From: JACOMY01 sp046233115
Lineage (GTDB): Bacteria; Pseudomonadota; Alphaproteobacteria; Kiloniellales; JACOMY01
DNA: 64,000 bases
Reading direction: 5' to 3'
Assembly (NCBI GenBank): GCA_046233115.1
Contig: JBJXHM010000012.1
Coordinates: 170,619 to 234,618, forward strand
Below, one piece after another: positions 52,522 through 62,262 of the stretch. The notes beneath the pieces were generated by a model, which saw only the letters and a program-made list of their open reading frames with translations, did no database searches and was not told the origin of the DNA. The position numbers and the translations under genes were made by a program. Each line of letters starts with the position of its first letter. Within the stretch, counting starts at the first letter, position 1.

Positions 52522-53166
52522 TCAGGCCGCGGCGAGGATTGCCCGGCCGGCGCTGTCGATGATCTCGTCGGGATCGCTGTCAGGCGCGATGATCTCCATC
52601 GGTCCGTCGATCGCCAGGCTGGAGACCCCGTGCACCAGCGACCAGAGGCGTAGTGCCAGCGGCAGAGGATCCTCGCCGGCCCGGCCGCGCGCAGCCAGGA
52701 ACAGCGAGACCGACTGCATCAGGCACCCGAAGCAGGAGCGCCCGACGATCTCCACCATCGGCCGTGACTTGAGATCGGGATTACGTCCGAACATAAGACG
52801 AAATCGTTCCGGGCTCTCCAGCGCGAAGGCCAGGTAGGCCTTGCCGCTGGCCAGGATCGCCTCGACCGTGCCCGGCTCGTAGGGGGCCTGGGCGCTCGAC
52901 GTGGCGGCCCCGAGGCCGTCGAACGCCCGCATGCAGACCGCTTCCAAGAGCGCATTGCGGTCCTCGAAATGTCGGTAGGGCGCCGCAGTGCTCACGCCAG
53001 CCCGGCGGCAGGCATCGGCCAGGGTGAAGTGATCCGGTCCGCCCTCGGCGATCAGCGCCTCCGCCGCCTCGAGCAGGGCCTCGCGCAGATTGCCGTGGTG
53101 GTAGCTGCTGCGCACCGCAGCCGCCTTGGCCCCCTCTTGGGCTCCATCTTGTTGCTTCGCTGTCAC
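52522..53166 (-). CDS. TetR-family transcriptional regulator
   Basis: 214 residues. Helix-turn-helix ALIAEGGPDHFTLADACR and RAGVSTAAPYRHFEDRNALLEAV is clear, preceded by a YHHGNL stretch; the C-terminal half is of the WHG type. It is divergent from the RND efflux genes, 144 bases away, and is the natural repressor of that pair. Confidence 0.9.
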   Translation of the reverse strand: MTAKQQDGAQEGAKAAAVRSSYHHGNLREALLEAAEALIAEGGPDHFTLADACRRAGVSTAAPYRHFEDRNALLEAVCMRAFDGLGAATSSAQAPYEPGTVEAILASGKAYLAFALESPERFRLMFGRNPDLKSRPMVEIVGRSCFGCLMQSVSLFLAARGRAGEDPLPLALRLWSLVHGVSSLAIDGPMEIIAPDSDPDEIIDSAGRAILAAA

Positions 53167-53202
53167 AGTGCTCCGTCCAACCCGAGAATTTCACTCTAGC
53201 CC

Positions 53203-53242
53203 TTGTCTGGAATGTGAACCTCCCTAACATATGCGAAGTTAG
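53203..53242 (+). promoter_or_regulatory. Candidate efflux promoter with overlapping TetR operator
   Basis: TTGTCT (53203-53208) and TAACAT (53225-53230) are 16 bases apart. The -10 element overlaps the inverted repeat CTAAC-N9-GTTAG (53224-53228 and 53238-53242). Binding there would block RNA polymerase. The arrangement fits repression by the divergent TetR protein. Confidence 0.4.
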
Positions 53243-53310
53243 CAGGATTAACATGGGCGGATGCAGCATGGCAGCCTGTCCGCCCGCGAAACGGCAGCGG
53301 GAGCTTCAGC

Positions 53311-54588
53311 ATGGCTGACGAGAGTGCGGCGCTTGCGGACGCCCAGGACGACTCCGTGATCGAGGCGACGACGCGCGGAGGCCGGCTGTTGCGGCTGGGC
53401 ACCAAGCTGGGTGTGGGCGGCCTGATGGTCGCCGGCATGGTCGGCGGCATCTCCTTCCTGCATCTCCGCGCGGAGCTGAGCCCGGAGCCGGACCCCGTGC
53501 CGCCGCTGCCGGTCGCCGTGGCGGAGATGCTTCCGCAGGAGAGCTACACGCTGGAGCAACGCTTCGCCGGACGGCTGGAGCCACGGCGCAGCACCACCTT
53601 GGCCTTCGAGCGCGACGGCCTGCTGACCCAGGTGCTGGTCGAGGAGGGTGACAGCGTGAACGCGGGCCAGGTGATCGCCCGGCTGGACACGGCGGTCCTG
53701 GAGGCCCGCCGGCAGGAGCTGGAGGCCGAACGCCAGGCCCTGACGGCGCGGCTGGAACTGGCCCGCATCACCGCCAAGCGCCAGCGCCAGCTCGCCAACC
53801 AGGGCAATGCCTCGAAGCAGCGCTACGACGAGGCGCGCCTGGAGGCCGTGGCGGTCGAGGCGGAACTCGCGGCACTGCAGGCGAGCATCGCCCAGCTCGA
53901 CATCGAAATCGGCAAGTCCAGCCTGCTGGCCCCCTACGCCGGACGGATCGCCGCGCGCGAGAGCGACGAGGGCAGCATCCTGGCCGCCGGCGCGCCGGTC
54001 GCCCTGCTGCTGGAGAGCGGCGCCCCCGAGGCCCGCATCGGCCTCAGCCCCGAGGCGGCTGCCGGCCTGACGCCCGGCACGCGCTATCCCCTGGAGATTG
54101 GCGGCCGGGCCGCGGCCGGCCGTCTGCTGGCGCTGCGGCCGGACGTAGCCGGCGGCACGCGCACGGTCTCCGCCCTCTTCCGGGTCGCGGAGGAGCACGG
54201 TGAGACCTTCCTGGGCGAGCTGGCGGTCCTGCGCCTGGAGCGGCAGGTCCCGCAGCCGGGCTACTGGCTGCCGCTGGGCGCCCTGGTCTCGGCCCCCAAG
54301 GGGCTCTGGCAAGTCTATACCCTGGAGCCGGTAGCCGAGGGCGGGCACCGCGTCGCCTCCGAGGCCGTGGTGGTCCATCACGTGCGCGGTGAGACCGCCT
54401 ACGTCAGCGGCTCGCTCCGGCCCGGCAGCCTGGCGGTGGTGGATGGGCCGCACCGCGTGGCACCGGGTCAAGCGGCGACGCCGCTGACCCGCAAGTCGCC
54501 GCTGCCGCTGCCGGGGACGGCGGAACCGGCGGCCCTGGTGGTCTACCGGGCCCCGGCGGCGGCCCCCACCCCGGCGGTCGAGCACTGA
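53311..54588 (+). CDS. RND efflux periplasmic adaptor (membrane fusion) protein
   Basis: 425 residues. An N-terminal membrane anchor (about 35-52) is followed by a barrel-sandwich domain (FAGRLEPRRSTTLAFERDG, VEEGDSVNAGQVIARLD) and a helical hairpin (about 130-195). The APYAGRIAARESDEG second lipoyl half closes the sandwich; a proline/alanine-rich tail ends the protein. It links the RND pump encoded nine bases downstream to an outer-membrane channel that is not in the window. Confidence 0.9.
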   Translation: MADESAALADAQDDSVIEATTRGGRLLRLGTKLGVGGLMVAGMVGGISFLHLRAELSPEPDPVPPLPVAVAEMLPQESYTLEQRFAGRLEPRRSTTLAFERDGLLTQVLVEEGDSVNAGQVIARLDTAVLEARRQELEAERQALTARLELARITAKRQRQLANQGNASKQRYDEARLEAVAVEAELAALQASIAQLDIEIGKSSLLAPYAGRIAARESDEGSILAAGAPVALLLESGAPEARIGLSPEAAAGLTPGTRYPLEIGGRAAAGRLLALRPDVAGGTRTVSALFRVAEEHGETFLGELAVLRLERQVPQPGYWLPLGALVSAPKGLWQVYTLEPVAEGGHRVASEAVVVHHVRGETAYVSGSLRPGSLAVVDGPHRVAPGQAATPLTRKSPLPLPGTAEPAALVVYRAPAAAPTPAVEH

Positions 54589-54597
54589 TCACCCCGG

Positions 54598-57500
54598 ATG
54601 CCGTCTCGGAGACCGGCCATGCGCAGCCTCTTCTTTCGGGAATGGCGGGTGACCCTGCTCGCCCTCCTACTGATCCTGGCCAGCGGTCTCTCGGCGCTGC
54701 TGACCATCGGCCGGCAGGAAGACCCGACCATCACCAACCTCTTCGCCACCATCGTGACCCCCTTCCCCGGCGCCGACCCGGCCCGCGTCGAGGCCCTGGT
54801 GACCGAGAAGATCGAGGAGGAGCTGCGCCGGATCGAGGAGATCGAGGAGATCACCTCCACCTCGCGCAGCGGCATCTCGGTGGTGCAGGTCGAGCTGCGC
54901 CAAACCCTGCGCAAGAGCGCCATCGAGCAGGTCTGGAGCGAGGTGCGCGACGCCCTGGCCGACGCTGCGCTGCTGCTGCCTGACGGCGTACCCGACCCCG
55001 AGTTCGATGACGAGCGTACCGGCGCCTTCTCGGCCATCGCCGCCTTGCAGATGCGGGCCGGTCTGGGCGAGGACCCGGTGCTGCTGCGCCGCTACGCCGA
55101 GCTGCTGGCGGACCGCCTGCGCCAAACCTCCGGCACCAAGCAGGTGGAGCTCTATGGCGCACGCGAGGAGGAGGTCCTGGTGCAGATCGAGGCGGCGCGG
55201 CTGAGCGACCTCGGTCTCACCGTGCAGGCTGTCGCCGACGCCATCGCCGCGGCCGACGCCAAGGTATCGGCCGGCCGGATGCACGGGCAGCAGTCGGACC
55301 TGCTGGTCGAGGTGGAGGGCGAGATCGATGCGCTGGCCCGCATCGCCGCCATTCCTCTGCGCCACGGGGCCGACGGCCCGCTGCTGCGGATCGGCGACAT
55401 CGCACTGGTGAGCCGTGGCCTGGCCCAGCCGGCACAGTCCCTGGCCTTCGCCGACGGCCGGCCGGCGGTGCTGATCGCCGCCAAGATGATCGACGACCTG
55501 CAGGTCGACGCCTGGATGGCGCGGATCGAGCGCGAGATCGCCACCTTCGACGAGACGCTGCCGGCTGGCCTGGAGAACCGGCTGGTCTTCGATCAGTCGC
55601 GCTACACGGCCGACCGGCTGGGCGAGCTGACCGGCAACCTGACGATGGGCATCGCCATCGTCGTCGTAGTGCTGTTCCTGTCGCTCGGCTGGCGCTCGGC
55701 GCTGATCGTCTCGGCCACCATCCCGCTGGCCGGGCTGATCACCCTGGCGGTGCTGCGCTACGTCGGCATCCCGATCCAGCAGATGAGCGTCACCGGCCTC
55801 ATCGTCGCCCTGGGGCTGCTGGTCGATGCGGCCATCGTCATGACCGATGAGATCCGGCGCCGGATCGCCGAAGGCGAGAGCCGCAAGGCCGCCGTCGAGG
55901 AGGCCGTGGGGCGCCTGGCCGGGCCGCTCGTGGCCTCCACCGTCACCACGGTGCTGGCCTTCATGCCGATGGCGCTGCTGCCCGGCCCGGCCGGCGACTT
56001 CGTCGGCTCCATCGCGCTGGCGGTCATCACCATGCTCTTCGCCTCCCTGGCGCTCAGCCTGACCATCACGCCGGCGCTGGCCGGACGTTTCCTGAAGCAG
56101 CCGGCCCCCGGTCGACACCTCACCTGGTGGGAGAGCGGCCTCGGCGCCGGCAGCCTCGGCCGCTTCTTCGAGCGCTCGATCGGCCTGGCCATCGCCAATC
56201 CGCTGCTGGGCATCCTGGCCGGCATCGCCCTGCCGGTGATCGGCTTCGGCGCCTTCCCCACCCTACAGGCGCAGTTTTTTCCCGGCGTCGACCGCGACCA
56301 GCTCTACCTGCAGGTCATGCTGCCGCCCGGCAGCGCGCTCGCCGCCACCGAGCGCGCGGCGGGGGCCGCCGACGCCCTGCTGCGGGAGCAGCCCGAGGTC
56401 GAGAGCGTCCAGTGGGTGGTGGGCGAGTCCGCCCCCGCCTTCTACTACAACATGATCGCCAACCAGGACAGCGAGCCCCGCTTCGCCGAGGCTCTGGTCA
56501 CGACCCGGTCACCGGCGGCAACAGAGGCGCTGATCGCCGGCTTGCAGGGCAAGCTGGACCGGGCCCTGCCGCAGGCGCGGATCCTGGTGCGCGGCCTGGT
56601 GCAGGGGCCACCGGTCAATGCGCCCTTGGAGATGCAGATCGTCGGGCAAGATCTGGAGGTGCTACGCCGGCTGGGCGAGGAGGCACGCGCCCTGATGAGC
56701 CGCGTGCCCAGCGTCACCCACACCAAGGCGGAACTGGAGAGCGGCGCACCCAAGTGGCTGTTCCGGCTGGACGAGGACAAGACCCGCCTGGCCGGGCTGG
56801 ATCTGGTGTCCGCGGCGCGCCAGATCGACGGCTTCGCCGAGGGCGCCACCGGCGGATCCCTGCTGGAGGGCACCGAGGAACTGCCGGTTCGGGTTCGCCT
56901 GGCCGAGACCGCGCGCGACAGCGGACAGGAGATCGCCGACCTGACCCTGGTTCCGCCGCAAGCCGCGGCGACAGGCGCCGCCGGCGGCTTCCCAGGCATC
57001 CCGCTCGCCGCCCTCGGCGAGAGCCGCCTGGTACCGGCCGAGACGCCGATCGTGCGCAAGGACGGCGAGCGGATCAACCGCGTCCAGGGCTTCCTGCTGC
57101 GCGAGGTGCTGCCGGAGGAGGCACTGAAGGACTTTCAGGCCTTGCTGGCCGCAAAGCCGCTCGCCCTGCCGCCGGGCTACCGCATCGAGTGGGGCGGCGA
57201 TGCCGACGAGCGCGCCGAGACGGTACAGAACCTCGCCGCCTCGGCCGGCCTGATCCTGGTGCTGACGGTGGCGACCATCGTGCTGACCTTCAACTCCTTC
57301 CGCCTGTCGCTGATCACCGGCATCGTCGCCCTGCTGTCCATGGGACTCTCGCTCTTTGCGCTGGCGGTCTTCCAGTATCCCTTCGGCATCACCGCGCTGA
57401 TCGGCGTGATCGGATCGATCGGCGTCTCGATCAACGCTGCGATCATCATTCTGACCGGTATGCAGCAAGACCCGGCCGCTGCGGCCGGCGATGCTCCGGC

Positions 57501-57732
57501 AATGCGCCGGGTAGTGACGACCGCCAGCCGCCACATCGTCTCCACCACCGTCACCACCTTCGGCGGCTTCCTGCCGCTGATCCTGGCCGGCGGCGGCTTC
57601 TGGCCGCCCTTCGCCATGGCGATCGCCGGCGGCGTCCTGCTCTCAACCCTGGTCAGCCTCTACTTCACGCCCTCGGCCTATGCCTTGCTGGTCCGCCTCA
57701 GGCCCCTGGCCTTGGTGCAGGGCGCAATATGA
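54598..57732 (+). CDS. RND-family efflux pump, inner-membrane subunit
   Basis: 1044 residues, full length for AcrB-type pumps, with two repeats of membrane helices and large periplasmic loops. The proton-relay helix reads GLLVDAAIVMTDEI: D410 aligns with the first of AcrB's paired aspartates, but the second is Ala411. Whether other residues compensate cannot be told. Substrates are likely lipophilic toxicants. The ATG at 54598 or another at 54619 may be used. Confidence 0.92.
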   Translation: MPSRRPAMRSLFFREWRVTLLALLLILASGLSALLTIGRQEDPTITNLFATIVTPFPGADPARVEALVTEKIEEELRRIEEIEEITSTSRSGISVVQVELRQTLRKSAIEQVWSEVRDALADAALLLPDGVPDPEFDDERTGAFSAIAALQMRAGLGEDPVLLRRYAELLADRLRQTSGTKQVELYGAREEEVLVQIEAARLSDLGLTVQAVADAIAAADAKVSAGRMHGQQSDLLVEVEGEIDALARIAAIPLRHGADGPLLRIGDIALVSRGLAQPAQSLAFADGRPAVLIAAKMIDDLQVDAWMARIEREIATFDETLPAGLENRLVFDQSRYTADRLGELTGNLTMGIAIVVVVLFLSLGWRSALIVSATIPLAGLITLAVLRYVGIPIQQMSVTGLIVALGLLVDAAIVMTDEIRRRIAEGESRKAAVEEAVGRLAGPLVASTVTTVLAFMPMALLPGPAGDFVGSIALAVITMLFASLALSLTITPALAGRFLKQPAPGRHLTWWESGLGAGSLGRFFERSIGLAIANPLLGILAGIALPVIGFGAFPTLQAQFFPGVDRDQLYLQVMLPPGSALAATERAAGAADALLREQPEVESVQWVVGESAPAFYYNMIANQDSEPRFAEALVTTRSPAATEALIAGLQGKLDRALPQARILVRGLVQGPPVNAPLEMQIVGQDLEVLRRLGEEARALMSRVPSVTHTKAELESGAPKWLFRLDEDKTRLAGLDLVSAARQIDGFAEGATGGSLLEGTEELPVRVRLAETARDSGQEIADLTLVPPQAAATGAAGGFPGIPLAALGESRLVPAETPIVRKDGERINRVQGFLLREVLPEEALKDFQALLAAKPLALPPGYRIEWGGDADERAETVQNLAASAGLILVLTVATIVLTFNSFRLSLITGIVALLSMGLSLFALAVFQYPFGITALIGVIGSIGVSINAAIIILTGMQQDPAAAAGDAPAMRRVVTTASRHIVSTTVTTFGGFLPLILAGGGFWPPFAMAIAGGVLLSTLVSLYFTPSAYALLVRLRPLALVQGAI

Positions 57733-57885
57733 CGTCCCCTCCAAGATCCGACACCAGCGCTGCTGGAGGCGCAAGACCGGCGGCGTTCTGAACAAGACAG
57801 TTGGCAGCGGCGACACAAAGGAGGACCCTGCGGTCGGATCAACTCCCTGACCCTGCACCTCACCTCCTGTCGCCGGAACGCAATC

Positions 57886-59340
57886 ATGCCGGATCAACCG
57901 AACATCCTGCTTGTTGTCGCCGACCAGATGACGCCGTTCCTGCTGGAGGCCTGCGGCTATCCGGGCGCCCGGACCAGGCACATGACGGCACTCGCCGAGC
58001 GCGGAGTAGCGTTCAAGACTGCCTACTGCCCCAGTCCGATCTGCGTTCCCGCGCGCTCTGCGCTGATGACGGGGCTGCATGTCTCCCGAACCGGCTGCTA
58101 TGACAACGGCGACCCCTATCCCAGCTTCATCCCGACCTTCGCGCACTATCTCACCAATGCGGGCTACGAAACGGTGCTGACCGGCAAGATGCATTTCATC
58201 GGCGCCGACCAGCTGCACGGATTCCAGCGCAGGCTGAACACCGACATCTACCCGGCCGGGTTCCTCTGGTCCTATCCGCTGCTTGACAGCGAGGACCCGG
58301 AAGCAATGGCCTTTGACTTCGCCGCGCAGTACCAGGCGCAGAACATCGGTGCGGGCTGGAGCAAAGAGCTGCAGTACGACGAGGAAACCCACTTCCGCGC
58401 GCTCGAGTTCCTGCGGCAGGAACACGACAAGCCCTTCCTACTGACCGTCGGCTACACCAACCCGCACCCGCCCTACATCGTTCCGGCCAAGTATTGGGAG
58501 ATGTACAAGGATGCGGAGGTTCCGCTCCCCCACTACCCGGCCGACATGGACGCGCACTACTCGGACTTCGACCGGGCGTTCCTGCGCTGGTACGGCCTGG
58601 ACCGGAACGACATCCGTGCCCCTGAGCATCTGCTTGCGATGCGCCGCGGCTTCGCGGCCCTCTCCCACTACGTCGATGACAAGCTGGGCGAGCTGCTGGC
58701 CGTCCTCGAGGAGCGGGGCCTGCGCGACGACACCATCGTCATCTTTACCTCAGATCACGGCGAGATGCTGGGCGAGAAGGGCCTGATTCAGAAACGCAGC
58801 CACTACGAATGGTCAGTGCGCATTCCGCTCATCATCGACATGCCGGGTGCTGCCGCAGGAAGCGTGAACACAGCGGTCTCGCTGATCGATCTGCCGGCCA
58901 CGCTGCTGGACCTCGTCGGGACGGAAGCGGTACGGCCGATGGATGGCCGCTCCCTGCTTCCGGCTTTGCGGGGGGAGGCTCTGTCCGACGAGCCGGTGAT
59001 TTCCGAGTACCACGGCGAGGGCATCATGCGCCCCTGCTTCATGGTGCGGAAAGGTGCATGGAAGTACCTCTATACGCACCGCGCCGAACCGCAGCTCTTC
59101 AACCTTGAGGAGGATCCCGGCGAATGGCGCAATCACGCCGGGAGGTGCGAGGTCGCGGCCATCGAAGCGGAGCTGAACGCAATCGTCACAGGCGGACGCT
59201 TCGATCTCGACTTCATCGAAAAGGACGTATGGGCGCGGCTCGCACAAAAGCAGGTCGTGAATGCGGCGATGGCGGCGAACCGGACCAGTTGGGACTACGA
59301 GGTCAGAATCAACCCGTCCAGCCAATACGTCAGGGCCTGA
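57886..59340 (+). CDS. betC: Choline-sulfatase
   Basis: 484 residues. The sulfatase signature CxPxR is at C53-V-P-A-R57 (ICVPARSALMTG); the cysteine is converted to formylglycine. BetC-specific stretches are GKMHFIGADQLHGFQ and DIYPAGF, and the choline-sulfatase C-terminal segment TSWDYEVRINPSSQYVR. It releases choline from choline-O-sulfate, feeding choline to glycine-betaine synthesis. No betA/betB genes are adjacent. Metal ligands PNILLVVADQ and FTSDHGEML are present. Confidence 0.9.
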   Translation: MPDQPNILLVVADQMTPFLLEACGYPGARTRHMTALAERGVAFKTAYCPSPICVPARSALMTGLHVSRTGCYDNGDPYPSFIPTFAHYLTNAGYETVLTGKMHFIGADQLHGFQRRLNTDIYPAGFLWSYPLLDSEDPEAMAFDFAAQYQAQNIGAGWSKELQYDEETHFRALEFLRQEHDKPFLLTVGYTNPHPPYIVPAKYWEMYKDAEVPLPHYPADMDAHYSDFDRAFLRWYGLDRNDIRAPEHLLAMRRGFAALSHYVDDKLGELLAVLEERGLRDDTIVIFTSDHGEMLGEKGLIQKRSHYEWSVRIPLIIDMPGAAAGSVNTAVSLIDLPATLLDLVGTEAVRPMDGRSLLPALRGEALSDEPVISEYHGEGIMRPCFMVRKGAWKYLYTHRAEPQLFNLEEDPGEWRNHAGRCEVAAIEAELNAIVTGGRFDLDFIEKDVWARLAQKQVVNAAMAANRTSWDYEVRINPSSQYVRA

Positions 59341-59583
59341 TTTGAAGAGGCGCCGTGCTGTCTGTCGTCTTCGACCGCGTCTCTGTGCGAAGGTGAAATC
59401 CACATGCCTTGACCTCCGCTTAAGGACAGGCCGGTTCGGCACCTCACTACCAGGATCGATGTTCAGTAACCTGCTTGTGTAGGTCGCTATCTGCCGGAAG
59501 CAGTGGTGAACCTTGCCTTGTTCAAGGTCAGAGGCCATGCTGACTCCCGTCGATTCGAATGACAGGTAAGAGGAGCCCTAGTC

Positions 59584-61719
59584 TTGATTAAGGAAGCGGC
59601 GGGCGTGGTCGCGGCCAGTCTGGCCGTTGTCCTGCTCGTTTTCTTGGCTTTCGGACTTCTCGGCGAGGCCAGCGCGATCCTGTGGCTGGGGTTGGCAGCC
59701 CTGGCGATGTTGGCCGCCGGCGCCCTGCTGGCCGCGTTCCTCTTCGTCCAGCGCCTCTCCCTGGCCCAAGACGCCGCACAGAAGTCCGCAGCCGAGTTGG
59801 CCCAGATCCGCAAGACCGTGGAGGCACAGAACGAAGCGCTCCGGCTCTTCTCCTCGGCGGCAAAGAGCGCAAAGCTCGGCTATTTCGCCTGGGATCTATT
59901 GCAGGACCGCTGCATCCTCTGCTCGGAAGAGTACGCGCTCATGCATGGCGTCAGCGTCGAGCAGTACCTCAGCAAGGCCACGAACATCGAGGCGGACGCC
60001 CTCTACGTCCACCCTGACGACAGGCAGTTCTACGTCACCTCCTGCAACGAAGCGGTCAAGAACAAGCTACCGCTGGACATCCAGTACCGGATCCTGACCG
60101 ATGCAGGCGAAGTCCGCCACGTCCGCGAGATCGAGCACAGCTTCGTCGTCGAGAACGGCGTGTCGATCCGCACCGAGGGCATGATCCAGGACATCACCGA
60201 CCTGCGCCGTTCAGAGACCCTGCTGATGGCGGCGATGAACGCGAGCGCCACGGCCTTTGCCATCTTCGACCCGCAGGACCGGCTGATTCTGGCCAACCCC
60301 TCCTATGTCGCCACCTTCGGCGAAAAGGGCGTGCCGATGGAGCCGGGGACACCGCATGCAGTGATCATCCGCGGCGTGGCCGCACTGGGTACCATCCGCG
60401 GCAGCGCGAAGGAGCTGGAGACCTGGGTCCGGCGGCGCCTGACGCTGCGCCAGGATCCTGCCAAGGCCGCGCTCTTCCAGACCGACCGCGGCCTGTGGTT
60501 CGAGATGACCGACGTCCTCCTGGAGGACGGTCACGTCTTCACCATGGCCATGGACGTCACCGAACGGCACCACATGGAGACGCGCCTGCAGGCCGCCCAG
60601 CGGATGGAAGCCGTGGGCCAGCTCGCCGCAGGCATGGCGCATGACTTCAACAACCTGCTGGGCATCATCCACGGCAACGCCGAGCTGCTGAACGACCGCA
60701 GCGGCCAGGACACGGAGCTGGTGGCGGCGATCCTGCGCGCCTCGCGCCGGGCGGCGGAGCTGACGCAGAGCCTGCTCGCCTTCTCCCGCCGCCAGCCGCT
60801 GCGTCCCACCGACCTGGACCTCGCGTCATTGATCGAAACCCTGCTGCCGCAGTTCGAGCGCAGCCTGGAAAGGCCGGTGGCGATCGAGAGCCGCATAGCG
60901 CCGGACCTGCCGCCGTTGCGTGCCGACGGCGGACAACTGGAGAACGCGCTGATCAACCTGCTGCTGAACGCGGTTCAGGCAACCCCTGTCGAGGGGCGGA
61001 TCACCCTCTCCTGCTTTCCCTTCGACAAGACCGAGAGCGTCCCAGGGCTGGACCGGGCGCGGGACTACCTCTGCATCACCATCGAGGACACCGGCAAGGG
61101 CATGGAGCCCGAGATTCTGGCCCAGGCCTTCGAGCCCTTCTTCACCACCGGACAGAATACCCGCAGCTCCGGCCTGGGCCTCTCCATGGTCTATGGCTTC
61201 GCCCAGCAGTCAGGTGGGCACATCGACCTCTCGAGCTTGCCGGGCAAGGGCACCAAGGTCCGCCTGATCCTGCCCGCGGCCGAGGTGGACAGCCAACAGA
61301 CGCCGGCCGTACAGCGCTCCGACCGACCGGAATCGGTTCAGGGGCATGGCGAATGCGTCCTGATCCTGGAGGACAACACGGCCGTCCGCACCATGCTGAA
61401 GGCACAGCTAGAGCGCCTCGGCTACCGCGTCGCCGAGGCTGGAACGGTGGAGTGGGCGAACAAGCTGTTGGCTTCGGAGCAGATCGCTGTCGCCCTGGTG
61501 GACATCATGCTGACGGACGACTGCAGCGGGCCGCAGTTCGTCGCCAGGGCCCGCCATGTCCGCCCCGACCTCAAGGTGGTCTACATCTCCGGCTATTCGG
61601 CCGAGCGTGCCGCCCTGGATCCCGGAGCGACCCTGCTCACCAAGCCCTTCACCCGCCGCGACCTGGCACAAGCCCTGAACCGTGAACTCTCCGGCGGACA
61701 ACAGCCAGCGCTGACCTAG
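59584..61719 (+). CDS. Membrane-anchored PAS hybrid histidine kinase
   Basis: 711 residues from a TTG start (59584) with AGGAG eight bases upstream. Two N-terminal helices (about 2-25 and 30-52) anchor it. Two PAS domains follow (about 80-205 and 215-325), the first with the SxEYALMHGVS pattern. The kinase core has phospho-accepting H353 (GMAHDFNNLL), N-box ENALINLLLNAVQ, DTGKGMEPE, FEPFFTT and SSGLGLSMVYG. The C-terminal receiver has D640 (VDIML) and K in LLTKPF. A separate response regulator is not seen, so output may pass through a phosphotransfer protein. Confidence 0.9.
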   Translation: MIKEAAGVVAASLAVVLLVFLAFGLLGEASAILWLGLAALAMLAAGALLAAFLFVQRLSLAQDAAQKSAAELAQIRKTVEAQNEALRLFSSAAKSAKLGYFAWDLLQDRCILCSEEYALMHGVSVEQYLSKATNIEADALYVHPDDRQFYVTSCNEAVKNKLPLDIQYRILTDAGEVRHVREIEHSFVVENGVSIRTEGMIQDITDLRRSETLLMAAMNASATAFAIFDPQDRLILANPSYVATFGEKGVPMEPGTPHAVIIRGVAALGTIRGSAKELETWVRRRLTLRQDPAKAALFQTDRGLWFEMTDVLLEDGHVFTMAMDVTERHHMETRLQAAQRMEAVGQLAAGMAHDFNNLLGIIHGNAELLNDRSGQDTELVAAILRASRRAAELTQSLLAFSRRQPLRPTDLDLASLIETLLPQFERSLERPVAIESRIAPDLPPLRADGGQLENALINLLLNAVQATPVEGRITLSCFPFDKTESVPGLDRARDYLCITIEDTGKGMEPEILAQAFEPFFTTGQNTRSSGLGLSMVYGFAQQSGGHIDLSSLPGKGTKVRLILPAAEVDSQQTPAVQRSDRPESVQGHGECVLILEDNTAVRTMLKAQLERLGYRVAEAGTVEWANKLLASEQIAVALVDIMLTDDCSGPQFVARARHVRPDLKVVYISGYSAERAALDPGATLLTKPFTRRDLAQALNRELSGGQQPALT

Positions 61720-61731
61720 CGCGGACCGCGA

Positions 61732-62262
61732 TCAGTCCTTGGGCTTCTTCTTCCCGCCCTTCTTCGCCTTGGGCTTGGCTTTCTCCTTGGCCTTGTCGAC
61801 CTTGGGCGGCTTCTCTGCCTTGGGCGGTGCGTCGTCGCGCGGCTTGGCGATCGCCGCCATCGCGCGGCTGGACATGGTGCGGGTCACCTTGGGCGCCTGT
61901 GGGGCGGCCCTGCCGCCTGCCTCCTTAGGCTCCGGATCCAGGTCGCCCTCGGCAAGCTGCAGCAGGTGGCCGCGGATCCAGCTCGGGTCGGCGCCGCGCA
62001 GGCTCTGGTGATGGGGATCCATACGCTGCGCCAAGCTCTTGATCTCCTGGTCGCTCATCGCGTCCGCGACCAGGAGGAAGGCGTCGTGGCCCAGGGCCGA
62101 CGCGACGGCGCGCAGGCCCTCGATCCCCAGGCCGCGCTGGCGCAGCTCCTTCACTACCAGGCTCTGCGCGATCCGGCTGAGCTCGGCGTGAGCGGCCGGA
62201 AAGGCCTTCGGCCGCGCGATCAGAATGCCGAGCACCTCCTTGCCATCGAGTTCAAGCGGCAT
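61732..62262 (-). CDS. Lysine-rich protein cotranscribed with the ParA-type ATPase
   Basis: 176 residues starting at 62262, inside the last 11 bases of the ParA-type gene, so the two are translationally coupled. The first ~95 residues look folded (GKEVLGILIARPKAF, ALGHDAFLLVADAMSDQEIKSLAQRMD). The tail from about residue 110 is proline/lysine/alanine-rich and strongly basic (AKEKAKPKAKKGGKKK), suited to binding nucleic acid or the membrane. I do not recognise the family, but ParA partners are often small basic or adaptor proteins. Confidence 0.75.
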   Translation of the reverse strand: MPLELDGKEVLGILIARPKAFPAAHAELSRIAQSLVVKELRQRGLGIEGLRAVASALGHDAFLLVADAMSDQEIKSLAQRMDPHHQSLRGADPSWIRGHLLQLAEGDLDPEPKEAGGRAAPQAPKVTRTMSSRAMAAIAKPRDDAPPKAEKPPKVDKAKEKAKPKAKKGGKKKPKD

